Origin: Calliopsis andreniformis
Taxonomy: Eukaryota; Arthropoda; Insecta; Hymenoptera; Andrenidae
Assembly: GCF_051401765.1 (NCBI RefSeq)
Contig: NW_027480464.1
Location: 3,658,001-3,722,000 of the forward strand
Reading direction: 5' to 3'
Length of the DNA stretch: 64,000 bases
The position numbers and the translations under genes are program-made. Every line of letters starts with the position of its first letter. Position 1 is the stretch's first letter. Positions 12,301 to 25,858 of this stretch are shown piece after piece. The notes below the pieces were generated by a model. It made no database searches and was not told the DNA's origin. It saw nothing but the letters and a program-made list of their open reading frames with translations.

Positions 12301-15300
12301 CCTCGGCCCTCAGTCATCAACAATCAGTTGTCAATCCTCAATCCTCAATAGAATATCCTCAATTCACAGTTTTCAATACTCAGTACTCAATCTGCAATCT
12401 TCAAACCTCTATCCACAAACATCAATTCGCATCACTCAACCCTCAACACTCAGTCCTCAATGTTCAATCCTCAATCCTCCATCCTCAATCCTCAATCGTC
12501 AATCTTCAATCCTCAATACTCAATCTTCAATCCTCAATCCTCAATCCTCAATCCTCAATCCTCAATCCTCATTCTTCAATCCTCAATACCCAATCCTCAA
12601 TCTTCAATCCTCAATCCTCAATCCTCAATCCTCAATCCTCAATCGTCAACCCTCAATTTTCAATCCTCATTCTTCAATCCTCAATACCCAATACTCAACC
12701 TCCAATCCTCAATCCTCAATCCTCAATCCTCAATTCTCAATCCTCAATCCTGAGTCCTCAGTCCTCAAACCTCAATCCTCAACCCTCAGCCCTCATTGTC
12801 AATCCTCGATGTTCAATCCTCAATCCTCAATCTTCAATGCTCGATACTCAATCTTCAATCCTCAATCCTCAATTCTCAATACTCAATCCTCAATCCTCAA
12901 TCCTCAATCCTCAATCCTCGATCCTCAATCGTGAGTCTACAATTCTTAATACTCAATCTTCAATCCTCAATCCTCAATCCCCAATCCTCAATCCTCATTC
13001 TTCAATCCTCAATACCCAATCCTCAATCCTCAATCTATAATCCTCAATCCTCAATCCTCAATTCTCAATCCTCAATCCTCAGTCCTGAGTCCTCAAACCT
13101 CAATCCTCAACCCTCATTCCTCTTCCTCAATCCTCAATACTCAACCTTCAATCCTCAATCCTCAATCCTCAATCCTCAATTCTCAATCCTCAATCCTCAA
13201 TCCTCAATTTTCAATCCTCATTCTTCAATCCTCAATCCTCAACCCTCAACCATCATCGTCAATCCTCATCCTCAATCTTCAATCCTCAATCCTCAATACT
13301 TAATCTTCAATCCTCAATCCTCAATTCTCAATCCTCAATCCTCAATCCTCTATCCTCAATCCTCAATCCTCAATCCTCAATTGTCAGTCTTCAATCCTCA
13401 ATACTTAATCTTCAATCCTCAATCCTCAATCCGCAATCCTCAATCTTCAATCCTCAATCCTCAATCCTCAATCCTCACTTCTCAATCTTCAATCCTGAAT
13501 ACTCAATCTTCAATCCTCAATCCTCAATCCTCAATACTCAATCCTCAATCCTCAATCATCAATCTTCAATCCTCAATACTCAATCTTCAATCCTCAATCC
13601 TCAATCCTCAATCCTCAATCCTCATTCTTCAATTCTCAATACCCAATCCTCAATCTTCAATCCTCAATCCTCAATCCTCAACCCTCAATAGTCAATCTTC
13701 AATCCTCAACCCTCAATCCTCAATCCTCAGCCTTCAATCCTCAATACTCAGTCTTCAATCCTCAATCCTCAGTCCTCAAACCTCAGTTCTGAATCCTTAA
13801 TCCTGAATCCTTAATCCTCGGCCCTCTGTCCTCAACAATCAGTCGTCTATCCTCAATCCTCAATAGAATATCCTCAATTCACAGTTTTCAATACTCAATA
13901 CTCAATCTGCAATCTCCAAACCTCTATCCACAAACGTCAATTATCATCACTCAACCCTCAACACTCAGTCCTCAATGTTCAATCCTCAATCCTCAATCCT
14001 CAATCCTCAATCCTCAATCTTCAATCCTCAATACTCAATTTTCAATCCTCAATCCTCAATCCTCAACCCTCAATCCTCAATCCTCATCCTTCATTCCTCA
14101 ATACCCAATCCTCAATCTTCAATCCTCAATCCTCAATCCTCAATTCTCAATCTTCAATCCTCAATCCTCAATCCTCATTCTTCAATCCTCAATACCGAAT
14201 CCTCAATCCTCAATCTATAATCCTCAACCCTCAATCCTCAATTCTCAATCCTCAATCCTCAGTCCTCATTCTTCAATCCTCAATACCCAATCCTCAATCC
14301 TCAATCTATAATACTCAATCCTCAATCCTCAATTCTCAATCCTCAATCCTCAGTCCTCAGTCCTCAAACCTCAATCCTCAACCCTGATTCCTCATCCTCA
14401 ATCCTCAATCCTCAACCTTCAATCCTCAATCCTCAATCCTCAATCCTCAATCCTCAATCCTCATTCTTCAATCCTCAATGCCCAATCCTCAATCTTCAAT
14501 CCTCAATCCTCAATCCTCAATTCTCAATCCTCAATCCTCAATTTTCAATCCTCATCCTTCAATCCTCAATCCTCAACCCTCAACCATCATCGTCAATCCT
14601 CAATCTTCAATCCTCAATCCTCAACCTTCAATGCTCAATACACAATCTTCAATCCTCAGTCCTCAATTCTCAAGCCTCAATCCTCAATCCTCAATCCTCA
14701 ATCCTCAATCCTCAAACCTCAATCGTCAGTCATCAATCCTCAATACTCAATCTTCAATCCTCAATCCTCAATCCTGAATCCTCAATCCTCATCCCTCAAT
14801 CCTCAATACCCAATCCTCAATCCTTAATCTTTAATCCTCAATCCTCAATCCTCAATTCTCAATCCTCAATCCTCAGTCCTCAGTCCTCAAACCTCAACCC
14901 TCAACCCTCATCCCTCATCCTCAATCCTCAATCCTCAATCTTCAATCCTCAATACTCAATCCTCAATACTCAATCTTGAACCCTCAATCCTCAATTCTCA
15001 ATCGTCAATCCTCAATCCTCAATCCTCAATCCTCAATCCTCAATCCTCAATCGTCAGTCTTCAATCCTCAATACTCAATCTCCAATCCTCAATCCTCAAT
15101 CCCCAATCCTCAATCTTCAATCCTCAATCCTCAATCCTCAATCCTCAATCCTCAATCTTCAATCCTCAATACTCAATCTTCAATCCTCAATCCTCAATCC
15201 TCAATCCTCAATCCTCAATCCTCAATTCTCAATAGTCAATCTTCAATCCTCAATCCTGAATCCTCAATCCTGAATCCTCAAACTTCATCCCTGAGTCCTC

Positions 15301-16080
15301 AACGATCAGTTGTCAATCCTCAATCCTCAATAGAATATCCTCAATTCGCAGCTTTCAACACTCAATACTCAATCTGCAATCTTCAGATCTCTATCCACAA
15401 GCATCAATTCTCATCACTCAACCCTCAATACTCAGTCCCCAATCCTCAATCTTCAAACCTCAACCCTCAATTCTCAATCCTCAATAATCAATCCTCAATC
15501 CTCAATCCTCAATACTCAATCCTCAACGCTCATTCTTCAATCCTCAATACCCAATCCTCAATCTTCAATCCTCAATCCTCAATCCTCAATTCTCAATAGT
15601 CAATCTTCAATCCTCAATCCTCAATCCTCAATCCTCAATCCTCATTCTTCAATCCTCAATACCGAATCCTCAATCTTCAATCCTCAATCCTCAATCCTCA
15701 ATCCTCATCCCTCAATCCTCAATGTTCAATCCTCAATACCCAATCCTCAATCTTCAATCCTCAATCCTCAATCCTCAATCCTCAATCCTCAATCCTCAGT
15801 CCTCAAACCTCAATCCTGAATCCTCAATCCTGAATCCTCAAACTTCATCCCTGAGACCTCAACGATCAGTTGTCAATCCTCAATCCTCAATAGAATATCC
15901 TCAAATCGCAGTTTTCAATACTCAATACTCAATCTGCAACCTTCAGATCTCTATCCACAAGCATCAATTCTCATCACTCAACCCTCAATGCTCAGTCCCC
16001 AATCCTCAATCTTCAAACCTCAACCCTCAATTCTCAATCCTCAATCATCAATCCTCAATCCTCAATCCTCAATCCTCAAT

Positions 16081-16640
16081 CCTCAACCGTCAATCTTCAA
16101 TCCTCAGACCTCAAACATCAATACTCAACCCTCAGTCCTCGTCCTCAATCCACAACCATCAATCCTCAACCCTCAACCATCAATCCTCAATACTCAACCA
16201 TCAATCCTCAATTCTCAATACTCAATACAATATCCTGAATTCTCATGGTTCAATACTCAATCCACAATATTCAATAATCAAACCTCAATCCTCAAACATC
16301 TATTCACAACACTCAATCCCCAACACTCAGTCCTCTCACTTCAATCCTCCATCCTCAACCCTCAATCCTCAAGCGTCAACCCTCAATCCTCAATACTCAA
16401 CCCTCAATCCTCAGTCCTCAAACCTTAATCCCGAATCCTCAATCCTGAATCCTCAATCTACAGCCCTCAGTCCTCAACAATCAATTGTCAATCGTCAATC
16501 CTCAATAGAATATCCTCAATTCTCAATCCTCAATCCTCGATCCTCAGACATCAAAGATCAATACTCAACCCTCAGTCCTCGTCCTCAATCCACAACACTC
16601 AATCCTCAATGTTCAATCCGCGATACCCAATTCTCAATGT
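16081..16640. repeat. Y block, copy 1 (two diverged cassettes with TCATGGTTC)
   Basis: This is the most diverged string in duplicon X. It holds a cassette core AATACAATAT at 16224 (all other Y copies read AATAGAATAT), then TCATGGTTCAATACTC, CCACAATATTCAATAATC and CAGTCCTCTCACTTC. A second core, AATAGAATAT, lies at 16504, and the block closes with CCGCGATACCC. Copies are at 34402-34961 (offset 18321) and 37859-38450. The heptamer register can still be followed through most of it. Confidence 0.82.
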
Positions 16641-17062
16641 TCAATCCTCAATCCTCAATCTTCAATCATCAATCTTCAATCCTCAATACTCAATCTTCAA
16701 TCCTCAATCCTCAATTCTCAATCCTCAATCCTCAATCCTCAATCCTCAATCCTCAGTCCTCAATCCTCAATCGTCAGTCTTCAATCCTCAATACTCAATC
16801 TTCAATCCTCAATCCTCAATCCTCAATCCTCAACCCTCATTCTTCAATCCTCAATACCCAATACTCAATCTTCAATCCTCAATCCTCAATCCTCAATCCT
16901 CAATTCTCAATAGTCAATCTTCAATCTTCAATCCTCAATCCTCAATCCCCAGTCCTCAGTCTTCAATCATCAATACTCAATTTCAATCATCAATCCTCAG
17001 TCCTCAAACCTCAATTCTGAATCCTCAATCCTGAATCCTTAATCCTCGGCCCTCAGTCCTCA

Positions 17063-17074
17063 ACAATCGATTGT
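17063..17074. repeat. Perfect 12-bp palindrome ACAATCGATTGT
   Basis: The sequence equals its own reverse complement over 12 bp. It lies just upstream of cassette core 17090. The same palindrome is at 35384-35395 and 38255-38266. Elsewhere this spot reads ACAATCAATTGT (5-bp arms) or ACAATCAGTTGT (4-bp arms). Palindromes of this length are unexpected in a strand almost devoid of G. A function is not implied. Confidence 0.9.
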
Positions 17075-17509
17075 CAATCCTCAATCCTCAATAGAATATC
17101 CTCAATTCACAGTTTTCAATACTCAATACTCAATCTGCTATCTTCAAACCTCTATCCACAAACGTCAATTCTCATCACTCAACCCTCAACACTCAGTCCT
17201 CAATGTTCAATCCTCAATCCTCAATCCTCAATCCTCAATCGTCAACCTTCAATCCTCAATACTCAATCTTCAATCCTCAATCCTCAATTCTCAATCCTCA
17301 TTCCTCAATCCTCAAACCTCAATCCTCAGTCCTCAATACTCAATCGTCAGTCTTCAATCCTCAATCCTCAATCCTCAGTCTTCAATCCTCAATACTAAAT
17401 CTTCAATCCTCAATCCTCAGTCCTCAAACCTCAATTCTGAATACTCAATCCTGAATCCTTAATCCTCGGCCCTCAGTCATCAACAATCAGTTGTCAATCC
17501 TCAATCCTC

Positions 17510-20500
17510 AATAGAATATCCTCAATTCACAGTTTTCAATACTCAATGCTCAATCTGCAATCTTCAAAAATCTATCCACAAACATCAATTCTCATCACTC
17601 AACCCTCAACACTCAGTGCTCAATGTTCAATCCTCAATCCTCCATCCTCAATCCTCAATCGTCAATCTTCAATCCTCAATACTCAATCTTCAATCCTCAA
17701 TCCTCAATCCTCAATCCTCAATCCGCATTCTTCAATCCTCAATTCCCAATCCTCAATCCTCAATCTTTAATCCTCAATCCTCAATCCTCAATTCCAATCC
17801 TCAATCCTCAACTCTCAATCCTCAATCCTCAATCCTCAGTCATCAAACCTCAATCCTCAACCCTCAGCCCTCATCGTCAATCCACAATCTTCAACCCTCA
17901 ATACTCAATCTTCAATACTCAATCCTCAATACTCAATCCTCAATCCGCATTCTTCAATCCTCAATACCCAATCCTCAATCCTCAATCTTTAATCCTCAAT
18001 CCTCTTTCCTCAATCCCCAATCTTCAATACCCAATCCTCAATCCTCAATCTTTAATCCTCAATCCTCAATCCTCAATTCCAATCCTCAATCCTCAATCCT
18101 CAATTCTCAATCCTCAATCCTCAGTCCTCAGTCCACAAACCTCAATCCTCAACCCTCAGCCCTCATTGTCAATCCTCAATCTTCAATCCTCAATCATCAA
18201 CCTTCAATGCTCAATACTCAATCTTCAATCCTCAATCCACAATCCTCAATCCTCAATCCTCAATCCTCAATCCTCAATCCTCAATCCTCAATCCTCAATC
18301 CTCGATCCTCAATCGTCAGTCTTCAATTCTTAATACTCAACCTTCAATCCTCAATCCTCAGCCCTCAACCTCAATCCTCAATCTTCAATCCTCAATCCTC
18401 AATTCTCAATCCTCATTCCTCAATCCTCAATCCTCAATCCTCAGTCCTCAATCCTCAATCGTCAGTCTTCAATCCTCAATACTCAATCTTCAATCCTCAG
18501 TCCTCAATCCTCAGTCTTCAATCCTCAATACTCAATCTTCAATCCTCAATCCTCAGTCCTCAAACCTCAATTCTGAATACTCAATCCTGAATCCTTAATC
18601 CTCGGCCCTCAGTCATCAACAATCAGTTGTCAATCCTCAATCCTCAATAGAATATCCTCAATTCACAGTTTTCAATACTCAGTACTCAATCTGCAATCTT
18701 CAAACCTCTATCCACAAACATCAATTCGCATCACTCAACCCTCAACACTCAGTCCTCAATGTTCAATCCTCAATCCTCCATCCTCAATCCTCAATCGTCA
18801 ATCTTCAATCCTCAATACTCAATCTTCAATCCTCAATCCTCAATCCTCAATCCTCAATCCTCAATCCTCATTCTTCAATCCTCAATACCCAATCCTCAAT
18901 CTTCAATCCTCAATCCTCAATCCTGAATCCTCAATCCTCAATCGTCAACCCTCAATTTTCAATCCTCATTCTTCAATCCTCAATACCCAATACTCAACCT
19001 CCAATCCTCAATCCTCAATCCTCAATCCTCAATTCTCAATCCTCAATCCTGAGTCCTCAGTCCTCAAACCTCAATCCTCAACCCTCAGCCCTCATTGTCA
19101 ATCCTCGATGTTCAATCCTCAATCCTCAATCTTCAATGCTCGATACTCAATCTTCAATCCTCAATCCTCAATTCTCAATACTCAATCCTCAATCCTCAAT
19201 CCTCAATCCTCAATCCTCGATCCTCAATCGTGAGTCTACAATTCTTAATACTCAATCTTCAATCCTCAATCCTCAATCCCCAATCCTCAATCCTCATTCT
19301 TCAATCCTCAATACCCAATCCTCAATCCTCAATCTATAATCCTCAATCCTCAATCCTCAATTCTCAATCCTCAATCCTCAGTCCTCAGTCTTCAAACCTC
19401 AATCCTCAACCCTCATTCCTCATCCTCAATCCTCAATCCTCAATCTTCAATCCTCAATCCTCAATCCTCAATCCTCAATACTCAATCTTCAATCCTCAAT
19501 GCTCAATTCTCAATCCTCAATCCTCAATCCTCAATCCTCAATCCTCAATCCTCAATCCTCAATTGTCAGTCTTCAATCCTCAATACTTAATCTTCAATCC
19601 TCAATCCTCAATCCGCAATCGTCAATCTTCAATCCTCAATTCTCAACCCTCAATCCTCAATCCTCAATCTTCAATCCTCAATACAAAATCTTCAATCCTC
19701 AATCCTCAATCCTCAATCCTCAATCCTCAATCCTCAATCCTCAATCATGAATATTCAATCCTCAATACTCAATCTGCAATCCTCAATCCTAAATACTCAA
19801 TACTCAATCCTCATTCTTCAATCCTCAATACCGAATCCTCAGTCTTCAATCCTCAATCCTCAATCCTCAATCCTCATCCCTCAATCCTCAATGTTCAATC
19901 CTCAATACCCAATCCTCAATCTTCAATCCTCAATCCTCAATCCTCAATCCTCAATACTCAATCCTCAATACTCAGTCCTCAAACCTCAATCCTGAATCCT
20001 CAACCCTGAATCCGCAACCTTCAGCCCTGAGTCCTCATCGATCATTTGGCAATCCTTAATCCTCAATAGGATATCCTCAATTCACAGTTTTCAATACTCA
20101 ATACTCAATCTGCAATCTTCAGATCTCTATCCACAAACATCAATACTCATCACTCAACCCTCAACACTCAGTGCTCAATGTTCAATCCTCAATCCTCAAT
20201 CCTCAATCCTCAATCGTCAATCTTCAATCCTCAATACTCAATCTTCAATCCTCAATCCTCAATCCTCAATCCTCAATCCGCATTCTTCAATCCTCAATTC
20301 CCAATCCTCAATTCTCAATCTTTAATCCTCAATCCTCAATCCTCAATTCCAATCCTCAATCCTCAATTCTCAATCCTCAATCCTCAATCCTCAGTCATCA
20401 AACCTCAATCCTCAACCCTCAGCCCTCATCGTCAATCCACAATCTTCAACCCTCAATACTCAATCTTCAATCCTCAATCCTCAATACTCAATCCTCAATC

Positions 20501-21680
20501 CGCATTCTTCAATCCTCAATACCCAATCCTCAATCCTCAATCTTTACTACTCAATCCTCTTTCCTCAGTCCCCAATCTTCAATACCCAATCCTCAATCCT
20601 CAATCTTTAATCCTCAATCCTCAATCCTCAATTCCAATCCTCAATCCTCAATCCTCAGTCATCAAACCTCAATCCTCAACCCTCAGCCCTCATCGTCAAT
20701 CCACAATCTTCAATCCTCAATACTCAATCTTCAATCATCAATCCTCAATACTCAATCCTCAATCCGCATTCTTCAATCCTCAATACCCAATCCTCAATCC
20801 TCAATCTTTAATCCTCAATCCTCTTTCCTCAATCCCCAATCTTCAATACCCAATCCTCAATCCTCAATCTTTAATCCTCAATCCTCCTTCCTCAATCCTC
20901 AATCTTCAATTCTCAATACTCAATCTTCAATCCTCAAACCACAATCCTCAATCCTCAATCCTCATTCTTCAATCCTCAATACCCAACCCTCAATCTTCAA
21001 TCCTCAATCCTCAATCCTCAATTCTCAATCCTCAATCCTCAATTTTCAATCCTCATTCTTCAATCCTCAAACCTCAACCCTCAACCCTCATCCCTCATCC
21101 TCAATCGTCAGTCTTCAATCGTCAATACTCAATCTCCAATCCTCAATCCTCAATCCCCAATTCTCAATCTTCAATCCTCAATCCTCAATCCTCAATCCTC
21201 AATCCTCAATCTTCAATCCTCAATCCTCAATCCTCAATCCTCAACCCTCAGCCCTCATCGTCAATCCACAATCTTCAACCCTCAATACTCAATCTTCAAT
21301 CCTCAATCCTCAATACTCAATCCTCAATCCGCATTCTTCAATCCTCAATACCCAATCCTCAATCCTCAATCTTTAATCCTCAACCCTCTTTCCTCAATCC
21401 CCAATCTTCAATACCCAATCCTCAATCCTCAATCTTTAATCCTCAATCCTCAATTCCAATCCTCAGTCCTCAGTCCTCAGTCCTCAATCCTCAACCCTCA
21501 ACCCTCAGCCCTCATCCTCAATCCTCAATCCTCAACCCTCAATCCTCAATCTTCAATCCTCGATACTCAATATTCAATCCTCAATCCTCAGTCCTCAAAC
21601 CTCAATTCTGAATCCTCAATCCTGAATCCTCAATCTTCGGCACTCAGTCCTCAACAATCAGTTGTCAATCCTCAATCCTC
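17510..21680. repeat. 4.17-kb HOR, copy I
   Basis: The phase is set at cassette cores. Cores at 17510, 18646 and 20065 start three segments of 1136, 1419 and 1616 bp, total 4171 bp. The first ~100 bp belong to a different cassette subtype (TCAAAAATCTATCC), so the true left edge of the HOR is near 17.6 kb. Marker strings in order are CCGCATTCTTC with CAATCTTTAATCC, then CAATGCTCGATACTC with AATCGTGAGTCTAC, then CATCGATCATTTGGC. The array carries no gene. Confidence 0.9.
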
Positions 21681-24600
21681 AATAGAATATCCTCAATTCA
21701 CAGTTTTCAATACTCAATACTCAATCTGCAATCTTCAAACCTCTGTCCACAAATATCAATTCTCATCACTCAACCCTCAACACTCAGTCCTCAATGTTCA
21801 ATCCTCAATCCTCAATCCTCAATCCTCAATCGTCAATCTTCAATACTCAATACTCAATCTTCAATCCTCAATCCTCAATCCTCAATCCTCAATCCGCATT
21901 CTTCAATCCTCAATTCCCAATCCTCAATCCTCAATCTTTAATCCTCAATCCTCAATCCTCAATTCCAATCCTCAATCCTCAACTCTCAATCCTCAATCCT
22001 CAATCCTCAGTCATCAAACCTCAATCCTCAACCCTCAGCCCTCATCGTCAATCCACAATCTTCAACCCTCAATACTCAATCTTCAATCCTCAATCCTCAA
22101 TACTCAATCCTCAATCCGCATTCTTCAATCCTCAATACCCAATCCTCAATCCTCAATCTTTAATCCTCAATCCTCTTTCCTCAATCCCCAATCTTCAATA
22201 CCCAATCCTCAATCCTCAATCTTTAATCCTCAATCCTCAATCCTCAATTCCAATCCTCAATCCTCAATCCTCAATTCTCAATCCTCAATCCTCAGTCCTC
22301 AGTCCACAAACCTCAATCCTCAACCCTCAGCCCTCATTGTCAATCCTCAATCTTCAATCCTCAATCATCAACCTTCAATGCTCAATACTCAATCTTCAAT
22401 CCTCAATCCACAATCCTCAATCCTCAATCCTCAATCCTCAATCCTCAATCCTCAATCCTCAATCCTCAATCCTCGATCCTCAATCGTCAGTCTTCAATTC
22501 TTAATACTCAACCTTCAATCCTCAATCCTCAGCCCTCAACCTCAATCCTCAATCTTCAATCCTCAATCCTCAATTCTCAATCCTCATTCCTCAATCCTCA
22601 ATCCTCAATCCTCAGTCCTCAATCCTCAATCGTCAGTCTTCAATCCTCAATACTCAATCTTCAATCCTCAATCCTCAATCCTCAGTCTTCAATCCTCAAT
22701 ACTCAATCTTCAATCCTCAATCCTCAGTCCTCAAACCTCAATTCTGAATACTCAATCCTGAATCCTTAATCCTCGGCCCTCAGTCATCAACAATCAGTTG
22801 TCAATCCTCAATCCTCAATAGAATATCCTCAATTCACAGTTTTCAATACTCAGTACTCAATCTGCAATCTTCAAACCTCTATCCACAAACATCAATTCGC
22901 ATCACTCAACCCTCAACACTCAGTCCTCAATGTTCAATCCTCAATCCTCCATCCTCAATCCTCAATCGTCAATCTTCAATCCTCAATACTCAATCTTCAA
23001 TCCTCAATCCTCAATCCTCAATCCTCAATCCTCAATCCTCATTCTTCAATCCTCAATACCCAATCCTCAATCTTCAATCCTCAATCCTCAATCCTGAATC
23101 CTCAATCCTCAATCGTCAACCCTCAATTTTCAATCCTCATTCTTCAATCCTCAATACCCAATACTCAACCTCCAATCCTCAATCCTCAATCCTCAATCCT
23201 CAATTCTCAATCCTCAATCCTGAGTCCTCAGTCCTCAAACCTCAATCCTCAACCCTCAGCCCTCATTGTCAATCCTCGATGTTCAATCCTCAATCCTCAA
23301 TCTTCAATGCTCGATACTCAATCTTCAATCCTCAATCCTCAATTCTCAATACTCAATCCTCAATCCTCAATCCTCAATCCTCAATCCTCGATCCTCAATC
23401 GTGAGTCTACAATTCTTAATACTCAATCTTCAATCCTCAATCCTCAATCCCCAATCCTCAATCCTCATTCTTCAATCCTCAATACCCAATCCTCAATCCT
23501 CAATCTATAATCCTCAATCCTCAATCCTCAATTCTCAATCCTCAATCCTCAGTCCTCAGTCTTCAAACCTCAATCCTCAACCCTCATTCCTCATCCTCAA
23601 TCCTCAATCCTCAATCTTCAATCCTCAATCCTCAATCCTCAATCCTCAATACTCAATCTTCAATCCTCAATGCTCAATTCTCAATCCTCAATCCTCAATC
23701 CTCAATCCTCAATCCTCAATCCTCAATCCTCAATTGTCAGTCTTCAATCCTCAATACTTAATCTTCAATCCTCAATCCTCAATCCGCAATCGTCAATCTT
23801 CAATCCTCAATTCTCAACCCTCAATCCTCAATCCTCAATCTTCAATCCTCAATACAAAATCTTCAATCCTCAATCCTCAATCCTCAATCCTCAATCCTCA
23901 ATCCTCAATCCTCAATCATGAATATTCAATCCTCAATACTCAATCTGCAATCCTCAATCCTAAATACTCAATACTCAATCCTCATTCTTCAATCCTCAAT
24001 ACCGAATCCTCAGTCTTCAATCCTCAATCCTCAATCCTCAATCCTCATCCCTCAATCCTCAATGTTCAATCCTCAATACCCAATCCTCAATCTTCAATCC
24101 TCAATCCTCAATCCTCAATACTCAATCCTCAATACTCAGTCCTCAAACCTCAATCCTGAATCCTCAACCCTGAATCCGCAACCTTCAGCCCTGAGTCCTC
24201 ATCGATCATTTGGCAATCCTTAATCCTCAATAGGATATCCTCAATTCACAGTTTTCAATACTCAATACTCAATCTGCAATCTTCAGATCTCTATCCACAA
24301 ACATCAATACTCATCACTCAACCCTCAACACTCAGTGCTCAATGTTCAATCCTCAATCCTCAATCCTCAATCCTCAATCGTCAATCTTCAATCCTCAATA
24401 CTCAATCTTCAATCCTCAATCCTCAATCCTCAATCCTCAATCCGCATTCTTCAATCCTCAATTCCCAATCCTCAATTCTCAATCTTTAATCCTCAATCCT
24501 CAATCCTCAATTCCAATCCTCAATCCTCAATTCTCAATCCTCAATCCTCAATCCTCAGTCATCAAACCTCAATCCTCAACCCTCAGCCCTCATCGTCAAT

Positions 24601-25858
24601 CCACAATCTTCAACCCTCAATACTCAATCTTCAATCCTCAATCCTCAATACTCAATCCTCAATCCGCATTCTTCAATCCTCAATACCCAATCCTCAATCC
24701 TCAATCTTTACTACTCAATCCTCTTTCCTCAGTCCCCAATCTTCAATACCCAATCCTCAATCCTCAATCTTTAATCCTCAATCCTCAATCCTCAATTCCA
24801 ATCCTCAATCCTCAATCCTCAGTCATCAAACCTCAATCCTCAACCCTCAGCCCTCATCGTCAATCCACAATCTTCAATCCTCAATACTCAATCTTCAATC
24901 ATCAATCCTCAATACTCAATCCTCAATCCGCATTCTTCAATCCTCAATACCCAATCCTCAATCCTCAATCTTTAATCCTCAATCCTCTTTCCTCAATCCC
25001 CAATCTTCAATACCCAATCCTCAATCCTCAATCTTTAATCCTCAATCCTCCTTCCACAATCCTCAATCTTCAATCCTCAATACTCAATCTTCAATCCTCA
25101 AACCACAATCCTCAATCCTCAATCCTCATTCTTCAATCCTCAATACCCAACCCTCAATCTTCAATCCTCAATCCTCAATCCTCAATTCTCAATCCTCAAT
25201 CCTCAATTTTCAATCCTCATTCTTCAATCCTCAAACCTCAACCCTCAACCCTCATCCCTCATCCTCAATCGTCAGTCTTCAATCGTCAATACTCAATCTC
25301 CAATCCTCAATCCTCAATCCCCAATTCTCAATCTTCAATCCTCAATCCTCAATCCTCAATCCTCAATCCTCAATCTTCAATCCTCAATCCTCAATCCTCA
25401 ATCCTCAACCCTCAGCCCTCATCGTCAATCCACAATCTTCAACCCTCAATACTCAATCTTCAATCCTCAATCCTCAATACTCAATCCTCAATCCGCATTC
25501 TTCAATGCTCAATACCCAATCCTCAATCCTCAATCTTTAATCCTCAACCCTCTTTCCTCAATCCCCAATCTTCAATACCCAATCCTCAATCCTCAATCTT
25601 TAATCCTCAATCCTCAATCCTCAATTCCAATCCTCAGTCCTCAGTCCTCAGTCCTCAGTCCTCAATCCTCAACCCTCAACCCTCAGCCCTCATCCTCAAT
25701 CCTCAATCCTCAACCCTCAATCCTCAATCTTCAATCCTCGATACTCAATATTCAATCCTCAATCCTCAGTCCTCAAACCTCAATTCTGAATCCTCAATCC
25801 TGAATCCTCAATCTTCGGCACTCAGTCCTCAACAATCAGTTGTCAATCCTCAATCCTC
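21681..25858. repeat. 4.17-kb HOR, copy II
   Basis: Cores at 21681, 22817 and 24229 give segments of 1136, 1412 and 1630 bp, total 4178 bp. Compared with copy I, the second segment is one heptamer shorter (near 24.1 kb against 19.93 kb). The third is two heptamers longer, one of them an added CAGTCCT unit near 25.64 kb. Order and identity of all landmarks match copy I. Confidence 0.93.

Larger units (their letters stand above)
12300..17280. repeat. Duplicon X, copy 1 (partner at 30430-35600)
   Basis: Cassette cores at 12347, 13862, 15329, 15889, 16224, 16504 and 17090 pair in the same order with cores at 30477, 32000, 33650, 34210, 34545, 34825 and 35411. The offset is 18130 bp for the first pair, 18138 for the second and 18321 for the rest. 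The first 0.8 kb (to about 13.1 kb) is also shared with the 4.17-kb HOR, at an offset of 6299 bp to 18.6-19.4 kb. Beyond that the sequence is specific to X. No gene is present. Confidence 0.88.

Noticed and set aside
16224..16290. TATA-like or regulatory site at CACAATATTCAATAATC in the Y block
   Set aside because: It is three ordinary mutated heptamers, with no gene nearby and no other promoter element.
17560..17590. DnaA-box-like CTATCCACA in most cassettes
   Set aside because: It matches eight of nine bases of TTATCCACA, but it arises from in-register heptamers (TCTATCC then ACAAAC) in a eukaryotic-type satellite with no replication gene or bacterial context.
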